A DNA stretch of 64,000 nucleotides. Source: Arthrobacter sp. (lineage in GTDB: Bacteria; Actinomycetota; Actinomycetes; Actinomycetales; Micrococcaceae). The translations under genes were made by a program, and so were the position numbers. How positions within the stretch are numbered: position 1 is the first letter of the stretch; every line of letters begins with the position of its first letter. Under the pieces are notes generated by a model. That model was not told the DNA's origin. It made no database searches and saw only the letters and a list, made by a program, of their open reading frames with translations. The stretch is taken from assembly GCF_031179985.1 (NCBI RefSeq), contig NZ_JAPSHJ010000005.1, positions 1 through 64,000 on the forward strand. The letters are read 5' to 3'. Shown one piece after another: positions 7,857 through 16,413 of this stretch.

Positions 7857-8840
7857 ATGTCCGCAGTTCCCGTTACCTACACCTTCCTGGGCCCTGAGGG
7901 TACCTTCACCGAAGCGGCGCTGCTGCAGGTTCCGGGGGCTGTGGATGCGGTGCGCATCCCGTCGTCGAACGTGAACTCGGCCCTGGACAAGGTGCGGGAC
8001 GGATCCGCGGACGCAGCGATGGTGCCTATCGAAAACTCGGTGGAGGGTGGCGTGACAGCCACGCTCGACGCCATAGCCACGGGAGAGGAACTGCGTATCA
8101 TCCGTGAGGCCCTGGTTCCTATCAGCTTTGTCCTTGTGGCAAGACCAGGCGTGAGGATCTCCGATATCCGCAGCATTTCCACCCATGGACATGCTTGGGC
8201 GCAATGCAGGCTCTGGGCCGAGGCCAATATTCCTGCTGCTGAATATATCCCTGGATCCTCGACTGCCGCCGCTGCCCTTGGCCTGCTGAACGACGACGGC
8301 GTCCACTACGATGCGGCTATTTGCGCGCCTATTGTGGCCGAGGAACAGCCCGGCCTTCAGGTCCTGGCTGAAAACATCGGGGACAACCCGGGAGCCGTGA
8401 CCCGTTTCGTGCTCGTCAGCAGGCCTGGTGTCTTGCCGGAGCGGACAGGTGCCGACAAAACGACGGTGGTGGTGCCCCTGCCGGAGGACCGCCCTGGCGC
8501 CCTGATGGAGATTCTGGACCAGTTCGCCACGAGGGGAGTGAACCTCAGCAGGATCGAGTCCCGCCCCACAGGACAGTACCTGGGGCACTACTTCTTCAGC
8601 ATTGATGCCGACGGACATGCAGCGGATGCACGGATGGCCGATGCCTTGGCGGGGCTGCACAGGATCAGCCCCGCAACACGCTTTCTCGGCTCGTACAGCA
8701 GGGCAGATGCGCAGAGCCCTGTAGTGGAGCCGCACACCTCCGACGAAGCATTCCAAGCGGCGCATGAATGGGTCCAAGGAATTCTCTCAGGTGCATCGGT
8801 AACCCGGGATCCGGCCCCTGAGGCTTCGCGCACAGCGTAG
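7857..8840 (+). CDS. pheA: Prephenate dehydratase
   Basis: The 327-residue enzyme converts prephenate to phenylpyruvate in phenylalanine synthesis. The catalytic domain shows FLGPEGTFTEAAL, PIENSVEGGV and the 'TRF' motif in GAVTRFVLVSR. A C-terminal ACT domain follows (GALMEILDQFATRGVNLSRIESRP, with the ESRP Phe-binding motif), so feedback inhibition by phenylalanine is expected. It is monofunctional, with no chorismate mutase domain. The ATG at 7857 has GAAGGA seven bases upstream. Confidence 0.96.
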   Translation: MSAVPVTYTFLGPEGTFTEAALLQVPGAVDAVRIPSSNVNSALDKVRDGSADAAMVPIENSVEGGVTATLDAIATGEELRIIREALVPISFVLVARPGVRISDIRSISTHGHAWAQCRLWAEANIPAAEYIPGSSTAAAALGLLNDDGVHYDAAICAPIVAEEQPGLQVLAENIGDNPGAVTRFVLVSRPGVLPERTGADKTTVVVPLPEDRPGALMEILDQFATRGVNLSRIESRPTGQYLGHYFFSIDADGHAADARMADALAGLHRISPATRFLGSYSRADAQSPVVEPHTSDEAFQAAHEWVQGILSGASVTRDPAPEASRTA

Positions 8841-8932
8841 ACAAATGCCGCTTGGAGCACTTCCGCGCCTGCTTAACTGTGCGTATGCTTGCCAGATCAA
8901 TGGGGGATTGCCTCTACCGGAGGGAGCGGGAC

Positions 8933-9151
8933 ATGTCAGCAGCCAGTACCGATAATGACGGCCAAGGGATGATCGTGAATCCCAAGCCCCGTGCCGACAA
9001 CCAGGACTGGGACGGCGATGAGGCAGACCGCGCCGATCGGCTCCGCTTCGAAGAGGAGCAGGCAATGATCCGCGAGCAGACCGAAGCCCGCGCCGCAGCG
9101 AAGGCAGCTGCGGAAAAGTTGGCCGCCGAAGCAAAGGGATCCGGCTCCTGA
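8933..9151 (+). CDS. Small charged hypothetical protein
   Basis: The 72-residue protein has no recognised domain. It has a polar N-terminus (GQGMIVNPKPRADNQDWDGDEADRADR) and a C-terminal Glu/Ala/Lys-rich helix that may form a coiled coil. There is no signal or membrane segment. The ATG at 8933 is preceded by GGAGGGAG, a strong ribosome site. It lies between pheA and the lipid-kinase-like gene, and small genes of this kind occur at the same place in related genomes as far as I recall. Confidence 0.65.
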   Translation: MSAASTDNDGQGMIVNPKPRADNQDWDGDEADRADRLRFEEEQAMIREQTEARAAAKAAAEKLAAEAKGSGS

Positions 9152-9217
9152 GAGTGGCATCGACCTTTTAGGGAAACCAGTCGCGAAAGGCGACCGGATT
9201 ACAGGGGTGCCCGCGGT

Positions 9218-10306
9218 CTACAGCGTGGAACCGTCTGGCATCCAATGCCCGGTGGAGGTGCCTTTGACCCGGACCAGCAGTGACCGGGGGTCAACCCTGA
9301 CAGTTACCGCGGTGGCCTCCCCTGACGGGTCCCCGTCCAGTTGGGTAGGCATGGGCTCAGCACAGCGGATCACTGCCTTGCCTGAGCGGTAGTAGGTCAT
9401 CACGGGGAGATGCCGCTTGTGTTTGAAGACGATCTTCGCGTACATGGCCACCCAGCCGATGGCGCTGCGCGGACTCATGACCACAACGTCGAGCATGCCG
9501 TCGTCGATCATGGCCTGCGGGACAAAATCGATCCCGCCAGGGATGAGCCCGCAGTTGGCAAAGAGCAGGCTCCGGATTTTTCGGGTTTGCTCCGGCTGGT
9601 CATCCAGGGCGATGGACACTTTTTTACGTCTGCCGGGCATGTGGCGCACGCCGGCCTCCGTATAAGCCAACCAGCCGACAGCCCTCTTCAGCCCGTCATT
9701 GGTATCGCCAAGGATCTCGGCATCCAGGCCGATCCCTGCGATCACCAGGAAGGTGTGCTTGGACGAATGCCCGGTCCGTGAATTGACGATGCCCATTTGG
9801 GCCGTGTCAATGAAGCGTTGATGGCCGAACAGGGCTGTATCGACGCTCCCGGCCAGGTCATAGACGTCCAGGTCAAGGTTGCGGGCCAGGAGATTTCCGG
9901 TTCCCAGCGGTACCAGGCCCATGGGGATCTTGCTGCCGGCCAGCGTCTCAGCCACAACGCGGACGGTTCCGTCGCCCCCGCCCACCAGAACGACGTCGGC
10001 CGCGTCCTCAAGCGCCGCTCGCGCCTGTGAAAAGCCGGGGTCCTCAATGGTGGTTTCAAAGAAACGGGGTTCATCCCACCCCGCGTCGAGACAGGCCCGC
10101 TTGATGGCTGCGCGCGCTTCCTCGGACTTGGCCTTGATGGGGTTCAACACAACCGCCACCTTTTGCTTTTCCAGTCCAGGGTGGTGGGCTTCTTCGCCCA
10201 CGGCACTGCGCACGTGACGTGCCTTCAACTTGCGCACACCCCACCAGCTGGAGAAGGCGAACGCCAGCGCGCCGAGGGCGATGAGATAGATCAGCAGGTC
10301 GCTCAT
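9218..10306 (-). CDS. Diacylglycerol kinase family lipid/sphingosine kinase-like protein
   Basis: The 362-residue protein begins with one transmembrane helix ([20 protein letters not shown]). It then has the DAGK catalytic domain: [11 protein letters not shown], the nucleotide loop [17 protein letters not shown], and [12 protein letters not shown]. The rest is the YegS/DgkB-type beta-sandwich. It probably phosphorylates diacylglycerol or a related membrane lipid at the cytoplasmic face. The ATG at 10306 starts the membrane helix; longer frames upstream overlap serS antisense and are not coding. It is divergent from serS with a 79-bp gap. Confidence 0.9.
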   Translation of the reverse strand: MSDLLIYLIALGALAFAFSSWWGVRKLKARHVRSAVGEEAHHPGLEKQKVAVVLNPIKAKSEEARAAIKRACLDAGWDEPRFFETTIEDPGFSQARAALEDAADVVLVGGGDGTVRVVAETLAGSKIPMGLVPLGTGNLLARNLDLDVYDLAGSVDTALFGHQRFIDTAQMGIVNSRTGHSSKHTFLVIAGIGLDAEILGDTNDGLKRAVGWLAYTEAGVRHMPGRRKKVSIALDDQPEQTRKIRSLLFANCGLIPGGIDFVPQAMIDDGMLDVVVMSPRSAIGWVAMYAKIVFKHKRHLPVMTYYRSGKAVIRCAEPMPTQLDGDPSGEATAVTVRVDPRSLLVRVKGTSTGHWMPDGSTL

Positions 10307-10373
10307 TGTGCTCCAACAGTATCCCGGTCCGGAGGTTCGCCCGGGCCGGCGTCGGTGTGCGTGGTGGATTAGA

Positions 10374-10379
10374 TACTCT
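10374..10379 (+). promoter_or_regulatory. Candidate -10 box of a leaderless serS mRNA
   Basis: TACTCT lies six bases before the GTG start of serS, and no Shine-Dalgarno is visible upstream of that GTG. The distance puts the transcription start at or next to the start codon. GATACT, two bases upstream, is an alternative -10. Confidence 0.4.
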
Positions 10380-10385
10380 TGTCTG

Positions 10386-11666
10386 GTGATCGACGTAAAA
10401 GACCTCAGCGACAATCCGGACAAGTTCCGTGCCAGCCAGCGCGCCCGCGGCGCCGACGAATCTGTTGTGGATGCGATCATCTCCGCTGATGCAGCTCGCA
10501 GGGCAGCCCTGATTCGCTTTGAGAACCTGCGCGCCGAGCAGAATGTCTTCGGCAAGAAGGTGGCCCAGGCCAAGGGTGAGGAAAAGCAGGCACTGCTGGC
10601 CGAGGTCAGGGAACTCGCCAACTCCGTGAAGGCTGCCTCCGCCGAGGCTGACGCCGCCCAGGCCAAGCAGGAGGAGTTGCTGCGCAGCATCCCCAACCTT
10701 ATCGAGGACGGTGTTCCTGAAGGCGGAGAGGAGGACTACGTCGTAGTCAAGACCGTTGGCACTCCGCGTGAATTCCCGGACTTCGAGCCCCGGGATCACC
10801 TGGAAATCGGCGAGCTTATTGGCGCCATCGACATGGAACGCGGCGCCAAAGTCTCCGGATCCAGGTTCTATTTCCTTCGCGGTGTGGGCGCCCGGCTGGA
10901 AATGGCCCTCCTGCAGATGGCCATGGAACAGGCCATCGACGCCGGCTTTGTTCCCATGATTACCCCTACCCTGGTGCGTCCCGAAACCATGCAGGGCACC
11001 GGCTTCGATGTTAAGCACGACGCCGAGATCTACCGCCTCGCCGAAGACGACCTTTACCTTGTGGGAACTTCCGAGGTTGCCTTGGCTGGGTACCACGCCG
11101 ACGAAATCCTGGACCTCTCCAATGGTCCCGTCCGGTACGCGGGCCAGAGCTCCTGTTACCGCCGGGAGGCGGGATCGCACGGTAAGGACACGCGCGGGAT
11201 TATCCGTGTGCACCAGTTCAACAAGGTGGAAATGTTCATCTACACCACCGTGGAGGAAGCCGCTGCCGAGCACGAGCGGCTTCTGGCGTGGGAAGAGGAA
11301 ATGCTGGGGAAGTGCGAGCTGCCCTACCGGGTTATTGATACTGCTGCCGGCGACCTCGGCATGTCCGCGGCCCGGAAATTCGACTGCGAAGCCTGGGTTC
11401 CCACTCAGGGTGCCTACCGGGAGCTCACCTCGACGTCCAACTGCACCACGTTCCAGTCCCGCCGCCTCAACATCCGTGAGCGCACGGTCAATGAGGAAGG
11501 GGTCTCCAAGGGAACGCGTGCCGTCGCAACCCTCAACGGAACCCTGGCCACCACCCGCTGGATCGTGGCCATTCTGGAGCACCACCAGAACGCTGATGGT
11601 TCCGTCAACGTTCCGGTGGCCCTGCAGAAGTACCTCGGCGGCCTCGAAGTCCTGCCTGTGCTGTAG
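10386..11666 (+). CDS. serS: Seryl-tRNA synthetase
   Basis: The 426-residue class II synthetase charges tRNA-Ser (and tRNA-Sec where present). The N-terminal tRNA-binding coiled coil spans about residues 30-110. Motif 1 lies around [17 protein letters not shown], motif 2 in [21 protein letters not shown], and motif 3 in [14 protein letters not shown]. The length is normal. The start is GTG at 10386 ([14 protein letters not shown]), matching the family N-terminus. The stop lies only eight bases from the end of the convergent oxidoreductase gene. Confidence 0.97.
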   Translation: MIDVKDLSDNPDKFRASQRARGADESVVDAIISADAARRAALIRFENLRAEQNVFGKKVAQAKGEEKQALLAEVRELANSVKAASAEADAAQAKQEELLRSIPNLIEDGVPEGGEEDYVVVKTVGTPREFPDFEPRDHLEIGELIGAIDMERGAKVSGSRFYFLRGVGARLEMALLQMAMEQAIDAGFVPMITPTLVRPETMQGTGFDVKHDAEIYRLAEDDLYLVGTSEVALAGYHADEILDLSNGPVRYAGQSSCYRREAGSHGKDTRGIIRVHQFNKVEMFIYTTVEEAAAEHERLLAWEEEMLGKCELPYRVIDTAAGDLGMSAARKFDCEAWVPTQGAYRELTSTSNCTTFQSRRLNIRERTVNEEGVSKGTRAVATLNGTLATTRWIVAILEHHQNADGSVNVPVALQKYLGGLEVLPVL

Positions 11667-11674
11667 GCAGTGAC

Positions 11675-12793
11675 CTAGGAGCTGACCGGCTGGGGGCGGG
11701 ATTCCTCCGGCGATGCTGTCAGTTGCACGGGGTCGGGCCGCGATGCCCTGCTCTGGATCGGGACAACGACGCCGGTGCGGGCTGAGTCGAGCACCGACTC
11801 CATCACCTCGAGTACGTGATAGGCCAGCCTGCCGCCGGCGCGCGGTTCTTCTCCAGGTGGTGTCAGTGCGAGGTCTGCGATGCCGAATCCTCTGCCGGAG
11901 TCGATGTACCCGGCGGATACCGGCAGAGTCTGCCAGGAGTCCGCGCCCAGCGTGAAGAGTTCGACATCTCCATCAAAGAGATTCGGATCCGGGATGGCCA
12001 GGGAACCCCGCTCCCCATGGACTTCGATGTTTGATGCCTTCGTCCTGACGGCGTCGAAGCTCATGACCAGAGTGGACAACGCCCCGCCTTCGTGGGTCAG
12101 AACGCCGGTTACATGGGAGTCGATGCTGACCGGTATCACCTCTCCCTCCCGTACGCCGGAACCGATAGTACGTTCGGCACGGGTGTGGCTGGCCGCGCCT
12201 GTCACAGAAACCACCGGCCCCAGCAGGGTCACCAGGGCACTGACGTAGTACGGGCCCATATCGAGCAGAGGACCGCCACCGGGTTGGTAATAAAAGTCGG
12301 GGTTGGGGTGCCAGCGCTCGTGACCCGGGGTGACCATCGTGGCGGTCGCCGAAATGGGTGGTCCGATCAGTCCGTCGTCGATCGCTTTACGGGCTGTCTG
12401 GATTCCTGTTCCGAGAACGGTATCCGGGGCGCAGCCGACGGCGACCCCCGCTGCTTCCGCTGCGTTCAGTACCTGCCTGGCTTCGGCAGTCGTAGCTGCA
12501 AGCGGCTTTTCCCCGTAAACGCTCTTGCCTGCGGCAATTGCCTTGAGGGCGACGCCGGCATGGGCGGCAGGGATGGTCAGGTTCAGGACAAGGTCGACGT
12601 CGTCAGCGGTGATCAATCCGTCAACGGTCTGAGCCCGGACGCCGTCGTTAGCATCGGCTACAGCCTGAGCCCGGACGGGGTCCAAATCCGCTACCGCTAC
12701 GAGTTCGATGGCTTCCAGGCGTTGGAAGGTGGCGAGGTACTGCGCGATGATGGCCCCACACCCGATAATTCCGACGTTTATCGGCTTGCCCAT
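11675..12793 (-). CDS. Gfo/Idh/MocA-family dehydrogenase (third gene of sugar operon)
   Basis: The 372-residue NAD(P)-dependent oxidoreductase has the Rossmann start VGIIGCGAIIAQYLATF. The EKPLA motif (GKSVYGEKPLAAT) is near residue 95, and the C-terminal alpha/beta domain carries GGGPLLDMGPYYVSAL. The start ATG at 12793 overlaps the end of the ThuA-like gene by 16 bases, and GAAAGGGG precedes it. With the two genes upstream it forms an operon (14653 to 11675) likely to oxidise a sugar or cyclitol. This paralogue differs clearly from the first gene of the operon, so the two enzymes may act on different steps. Confidence 0.9.
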   Translation of the reverse strand: MGKPINVGIIGCGAIIAQYLATFQRLEAIELVAVADLDPVRAQAVADANDGVRAQTVDGLITADDVDLVLNLTIPAAHAGVALKAIAAGKSVYGEKPLAATTAEARQVLNAAEAAGVAVGCAPDTVLGTGIQTARKAIDDGLIGPPISATATMVTPGHERWHPNPDFYYQPGGGPLLDMGPYYVSALVTLLGPVVSVTGAASHTRAERTIGSGVREGEVIPVSIDSHVTGVLTHEGGALSTLVMSFDAVRTKASNIEVHGERGSLAIPDPNLFDGDVELFTLGADSWQTLPVSAGYIDSGRGFGIADLALTPPGEEPRAGGRLAYHVLEVMESVLDSARTGVVVPIQSRASRPDPVQLTASPEESRPQPVSS

Positions 12794-13473
12794 AGAAGGC
12801 CCCTTTCGATGATGGTGCGGACGTTTCTGTCCCGGAGAACTTCCAGATTGTGACCCGGAGTGGAGACGAAGATCCGCCCCTTGCCCCATTGACGCGTCCA
12901 GATAGCCGGCGATATCACCTCGCGGTTCCAGGGATCCCACTCACGGACCTTCTGCGTCGTAGTAGCCAAAACGTCAATGTAATCGTCCGCCAGAACCCAA
13001 TACTGTTCGGTGATGAGATCGAAATCGCCGATGCCTCGCGTAACGGGGTGGTCCACCCCCGGGAGCATGTTGATCGTGTATGGAACGTAGTTGTCGTTCT
13101 GTTCCCCGATGCGTTCGTCCGGGTGTTTGCCCGGATGGCAGGCGAATTGCCCTCCTACGAGATGGAGGTAGTCCGAGGTGTTCCGATAGGAGTCGGCGAT
13201 CCCTCCGTGCCATCCGGCCAGGCCGGTGCCGTTTTCGACAGCAGTGCGCAGCCCTTCGAATTCCTCTTTTTCAATGGTGGACATGGTCATGCATTGCATG
13301 ATGAGGTCCACACCGGCAAGGTAGCCTGCATCAGCGTAGATCTTAGGCGATTCCTCCACCCGTACGTCGTAGCCGTTGTCTTTCAGGTGTGGAATGAAGA
13401 GGTCTGTAGCCTCGACCGGTTGGTGTCCGTCCCATCCGCCGCGGACCACCAGCGCTGTTTTCATGTCTGTCAT
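12778..13473 (-). CDS. ThuA-like (trehalose utilisation) domain protein
   Basis: The 231-residue protein is a single ThuA domain, a class I glutamine-amidotransferase-like fold without the catalytic Cys. Characteristic blocks are LVVRGGWDGHQPVEA at the N-terminus, GLAGWHGGIADSYRN, and HPVTRGIGDFDLITEQYW. ThuA partners of Gfo/Idh dehydrogenases act on 3-keto-glycosides, so a role in handling a 3-keto sugar is a fair inference. The ATG at 13473 follows the upstream stop with one base between, and AGGAAG gives the ribosome site. Confidence 0.87.
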   Translation of the reverse strand: MTDMKTALVVRGGWDGHQPVEATDLFIPHLKDNGYDVRVEESPKIYADAGYLAGVDLIMQCMTMSTIEKEEFEGLRTAVENGTGLAGWHGGIADSYRNTSDYLHLVGGQFACHPGKHPDERIGEQNDNYVPYTINMLPGVDHPVTRGIGDFDLITEQYWVLADDYIDVLATTTQKVREWDPWNREVISPAIWTRQWGKGRIFVSTPGHNLEVLRDRNVRTIIERGLLWASR

Positions 13474-13474
13474 C

Positions 13475-14653
13475 TCACACTTCCTGCCAGCGGCTGGAGG
13501 CTGCAGCGCTGGATTCGACGGCGCCGAGTACGCGCTGCACCTGCAGGGCGCTGGCGAAAGATGGTTCCGGTTGGCGTTTCCCGGCAATCGCATTCACCAG
13601 GTCCACCACCTGGTGGGTGAAGCCATGTTCGTAACCGAGACCGTGGCCGGTGGGCCACCAGTTCCCCACATAAGGGTGTTCCGGCTCCGTGACCAGGATC
13701 CTCCTGAAGCCGGCATCCGGCGAGTCGTCATCGTCATAGACGGAGAGGACGTTCATGTCCTCGAAGTCGAAGGCGAGGGATCCCTTTGTGCCGTTGAGTT
13801 CCAGCCGCATCGCGTTTTTCCGGCCCAGGGCGTAGCGGGTGGCTTCGAAGACGCCGATGGGACCATTCGCAAACCGGGCGGAGAATATAGCGGCGTCATC
13901 CACCGTGACCGCACCCCGTGGAGCTTCTTCGGTAACGTCGCCGTGGCCGCCCAGGCCGACGCGGTCACCGGCAAGTGGGCGTTCAGTGACGAACGTTTCC
14001 AGCAGCGCCGACACCCCCGTGATGTTCTGACCTGTGACCCATTGTGCGGCGTCGATGATGTGGGCACCGATATCGCCCAGCGATCCGGACCCTGACTTCG
14101 CTTTGTCCAGCCGCCACGTCATAGGGGCGTTTGCGTGGCTGAGCCAGTCCTGCAGGTATTGTGCGCGGACCTGCCGGATGGTCCCGAGGCGGCCCTCATC
14201 CACCATTCGTTTGGCCAGCGATAAAGCCGGAGTACGTCGGTAAGTGAAGCCGCACATGGAGTAGATGCCGCGGCCGAAGGCGGCTTCTGCTGCCTGGGCC
14301 ATACGTTCTGCTTCGGCCACTGAGTTTGCCAGCGGCTTTTCGCAGAGCACGTGCTTTCCGGCTTCAAGTGCGGCAACCGCGATTTCGGCGTGTGTGTCGC
14401 CGGGAGTGCAGATATCAATCAGGTCAATGTCGTCACGCTCGATGAGGCGCCGCCAATCGGTTTCAACCGAGGTCCAGCCAAGCTTCTCTGCTGCTGCCGT
14501 GACGCCTGTCCGGTCGCGCCCGGCCACGGCCGTAAGCTCCGGCGCAAGCGGCAGGTCGAAGAACCGGGGTGCGGTCCGCCATGCGTGGGAATGTGCGGCG
14601 CCCATGAAGGCATAGCCCACCATGCCCACCCGTAATGGCTGTGCGGAAGTCAT
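13475..14653 (-). CDS. Gfo/Idh/MocA-family dehydrogenase (first gene of sugar operon)
   Basis: The 392-residue oxidoreductase has the NAD-binding start VGMVGYAFMGAAHSHAW, DICTPGDTHAEIAVAALEAGKHVLCEKPLANS (EKP catalytic motif), and the substrate domain GSLGDIGAHIIDAAQWVTG. The length is usual for myo-inositol- or glucoside-3-dehydrogenase-like enzymes. GAAAGG precedes the ATG. It is divergent from the LacI gene at 14893, and a CGAAA-N2-TTTCG site overlaps its predicted transcription start, which indicates repression by that LacI. Confidence 0.92.
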   Translation of the reverse strand: MTSAQPLRVGMVGYAFMGAAHSHAWRTAPRFFDLPLAPELTAVAGRDRTGVTAAAEKLGWTSVETDWRRLIERDDIDLIDICTPGDTHAEIAVAALEAGKHVLCEKPLANSVAEAERMAQAAEAAFGRGIYSMCGFTYRRTPALSLAKRMVDEGRLGTIRQVRAQYLQDWLSHANAPMTWRLDKAKSGSGSLGDIGAHIIDAAQWVTGQNITGVSALLETFVTERPLAGDRVGLGGHGDVTEEAPRGAVTVDDAAIFSARFANGPIGVFEATRYALGRKNAMRLELNGTKGSLAFDFEDMNVLSVYDDDDSPDAGFRRILVTEPEHPYVGNWWPTGHGLGYEHGFTHQVVDLVNAIAGKRQPEPSFASALQVQRVLGAVESSAAASSRWQEV

Positions 14654-14660
14654 CGAATAC

Positions 14661-14672
14661 CTTTCGTGAAAG
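14661..14672. promoter_or_regulatory. CTTTCGTGAAAG inverted repeat over a ribosome site
   Basis: A perfect 5-bp inverted repeat with a 2-bp centre lies 8-19 bases before the ATG at 14653 and includes its GAAAGG ribosome site. The half-sites are in the opposite order (TTTC...GAAA) to the two LacI-type sites further upstream. It may be a third weak regulator contact or chance. Confidence 0.25.
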
Positions 14673-14731
14673 CTCGCTCAATGGTTTGTCTTGCTGTGGC
14701 CGGAATGATCCTGAACTCCGCGCCCAAGCTC

Positions 14732-14751
14732 CGAAAAGTTTCGCTAGGATA
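14732..14751 (-). promoter_or_regulatory. Promoter and LacI-type operator of the ThuA/Gfo-Idh operon
   Basis: On the minus strand TATCCT (14751-14746) is a likely -10. CGAAA-AG-TTTCG at 14732-14743 sits just downstream, over the expected start of transcription. Its half-sites and 2-bp centre match the palindrome in front of the LacI gene, so both are probably bound by the same repressor. Confidence 0.5.
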
Positions 14752-14827
14752 ACGGGAGAGTGAGATAAAAGTAGTGGTGATCACAGGGGTAGGTCAAGCC
14801 TTTCGGCAACAGTTACATGGCAGTTGA

Positions 14828-14876
14828 TTGACGTTCAGCGGTCCCACTGCGAGACTTACTCGTCGAAATATTTCGA
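14828..14876 (+). promoter_or_regulatory. LacI gene promoter with TCGAAATATTTCGA operator
   Basis: TTGACG (14828-14833), a 17-bp spacer and GAGACT (14851-14856) form a promoter whose start would fall near 14863. Exactly there is a perfect 14-bp palindrome, TCGAAATATTTCGA (14863-14876). This is a typical LacI-family operator form and indicates autorepression. Confidence 0.6.
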
Positions 14877-14892
14877 AAGTCTAGGAGTGGCC

Positions 14893-15936
14893 ATGCCTGC
14901 CATTGAGCCCAAGCCAAAACTGACGTTGGCGGCAGTTGCTCGCGAGGCAGGGGTTTCTGCGCCGACCGTTTCCAAGGTAATCAACGGACGCCACGATGTA
15001 GCGGAGGAAACCCGCTCCAGAGTCATGGCGGTGCTGGCGCGGACCGGGTACAAATCGCCGCTTCAGCAGCGCAGGAGCCTCACCGGCAGGCAGGCCGTCG
15101 AGGTGGTCCTTGACTCACTGAACACCGCCTACGCTATCGAGGTCCTCAATGGAGTCCTGGAAGCAGCGGGGGAGTCGAACATTGAGGTCCTGCTCAATGT
15201 CACGAGTAAGCAGGGCGCCCCGCGCCTGTCCGCGGAACAGCGCGCCGCCCGCATAATCGACGAAGGCCGCTGCGGAATGATTGTGGTGACATCCGCCTTC
15301 AACGAGGCTCAGCTGGATGCCTTCCGCCGCAGGGGAGTACCCTCCGCAGTGATTGACCCTTTCAATCCGCCTCCCGGCGATGTGGTGAGCGTTGGGGCCA
15401 CCAACTGGGCAGGCGGCAAGGAGGCAACCTCCCACCTGCTTGAACTTGGACACCGCAGAATTGCTTACCTGGGCGGGCCTGACGGCGTCGAATGCAATCA
15501 GGCGCGGCTCCATGGATATCTAGCCGCTATGGGGGCAAGCGGGGTAACGGTGGATGGGCGCTCTATCATCCCCGGATCTTTCCGGTCCGAACACGGAGTT
15601 GAGGGGCTGAAGTCCCTGCTCCAACTGGAACGGCGACCCACCGCCATCTTTGCCGCTAACGACAGCATTGCCCTGGGTGTGCTTGCCGAGGCGCGTCGGC
15701 AGGGAATTCGGGTGCCGGAAGACATAAGTCTGGTCGGATTTGACGGCACCTACCGGGCGGAGGAGTCCGTGCCTGCCCTCACTTCAGTGGCTCAGCCACT
15801 GCAGGAGATGGGACGCGCCGCTCTGCGGTCCATCCTCAGTCAAATGCAGGGAGAAGCGCTGAGTTCCCGCAGGGTAGAGCTGGCTACGCACCTCGTAATC
15901 CGTGAATCCACCGCCCCGCCGCCAGTAACGGCCTAA
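14893..15936 (+). CDS. LacI-family repressor of the sugar-oxidation operon
   Basis: The 347-residue regulator has the LacI helix-turn-helix LAAVAREAGVSAPTVSKVINGR and hinge region, then a periplasmic-binding-protein-like effector domain. That domain includes LGHRRIAYLGG, PTAIFAANDSIALGVL and DISLVGFDGTYRAEE. The ATG at 14893 has TAGGAG six bases upstream. Divergent location and shared palindromes tie it to the operon at 14653-11675, so the effector is probably a sugar taken up or oxidised by that pathway. Confidence 0.93.
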   Translation: MPAIEPKPKLTLAAVAREAGVSAPTVSKVINGRHDVAEETRSRVMAVLARTGYKSPLQQRRSLTGRQAVEVVLDSLNTAYAIEVLNGVLEAAGESNIEVLLNVTSKQGAPRLSAEQRAARIIDEGRCGMIVVTSAFNEAQLDAFRRRGVPSAVIDPFNPPPGDVVSVGATNWAGGKEATSHLLELGHRRIAYLGGPDGVECNQARLHGYLAAMGASGVTVDGRSIIPGSFRSEHGVEGLKSLLQLERRPTAIFAANDSIALGVLAEARRQGIRVPEDISLVGFDGTYRAEESVPALTSVAQPLQEMGRAALRSILSQMQGEALSSRRVELATHLVIRESTAPPPVTA

Positions 15937-15939
15937 GGC

Positions 15940-16338
15940 TTACTGAATCGCCGTCGCCTGTGACCACACAGCCTGCCATTCACCGTCATTCAGCTCATAG
16001 GTGTCGGTGTGCCAGTAGCCGGTCTGGGCCACGTGATGCCCACCGAAGATCACTTCGAGGTCCGCCCGGTATCGGACGGTGGCAAAGCGGCCGGAGTGCC
16101 GCACGTCAATGGGTCCCGGCTCCCAGGATTTGTAGGAGATCTGGCCTGTTGCGATGGCTCCTAGGTACTGCTCTTTGTTGAGGAGCGCCCCGATCGGTGT
16201 AACGAGTTGGAAGTCACTTGAGTGCAACGAATCAGCAGCCTGGATGTCGGCGTCGACCAGTGCTTTCAGGCGGGATCGTTCGACGCTGCGGATTCGTTCT
16301 GCTTCAAGGTTGGCTGGCGTGCTCATTCGGCTATCCAT
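15940..16338 (-). CDS. SnoaL/NTF2-like (DUF4440) protein
   Basis: The 132-residue protein has the NTF2-like cone fold pattern: an N-terminal helix pair (ERSRLKALVDADIQAADSLHSSDFQLVTPIG), LNKEQYLGAI, and strands ending with the usual GEWQAVWSQAT. Family members are small hydrolases, isomerases or ligand binders, and no catalytic assignment is possible here. The ATG at 16338 opens the frame and a Met four codons later (16326) is an alternative. It is divergent from a TetR regulator, which probably controls it. Confidence 0.8.
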   Translation of the reverse strand: MDSRMSTPANLEAERIRSVERSRLKALVDADIQAADSLHSSDFQLVTPIGALLNKEQYLGAIATGQISYKSWEPGPIDVRHSGRFATVRYRADLEVIFGGHHVAQTGYWHTDTYELNDGEWQAVWSQATAIQ

Positions 16339-16375
16339 TCGTTTGTGGCGGTTGTCTTCCCGGTCGCGTTCGGAC

Positions 16376-16407
16376 AGATTGACACTTTCTGCTCAAACTG
16401 TCAATCT
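16376..16407. promoter_or_regulatory. Symmetric divergent promoter / TetR operator
   Basis: AGATTGACA (16376-16384) and TGTCAATCT (16399-16407) are perfect 9-bp inverted arms separated by 14 bp. Each arm carries a consensus TTGACA -35, and 17 bp away on the same strand lies CAATCT from the opposite arm, a weak -10. One element therefore gives two overlapping promoters facing opposite ways. The plus-strand start would fall at the GTG at 16414, and the minus-strand one about 31 bases before the SnoaL start. A TetR dimer on this site would block both. Confidence 0.6.
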
Positions 16408-16413
16408 ACTCTG

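Noticed and set aside
10071..11585. A 504-codon open frame antisense to serS.
   Set aside because: It mirrors the serS codon pattern and has no recognisable domain.
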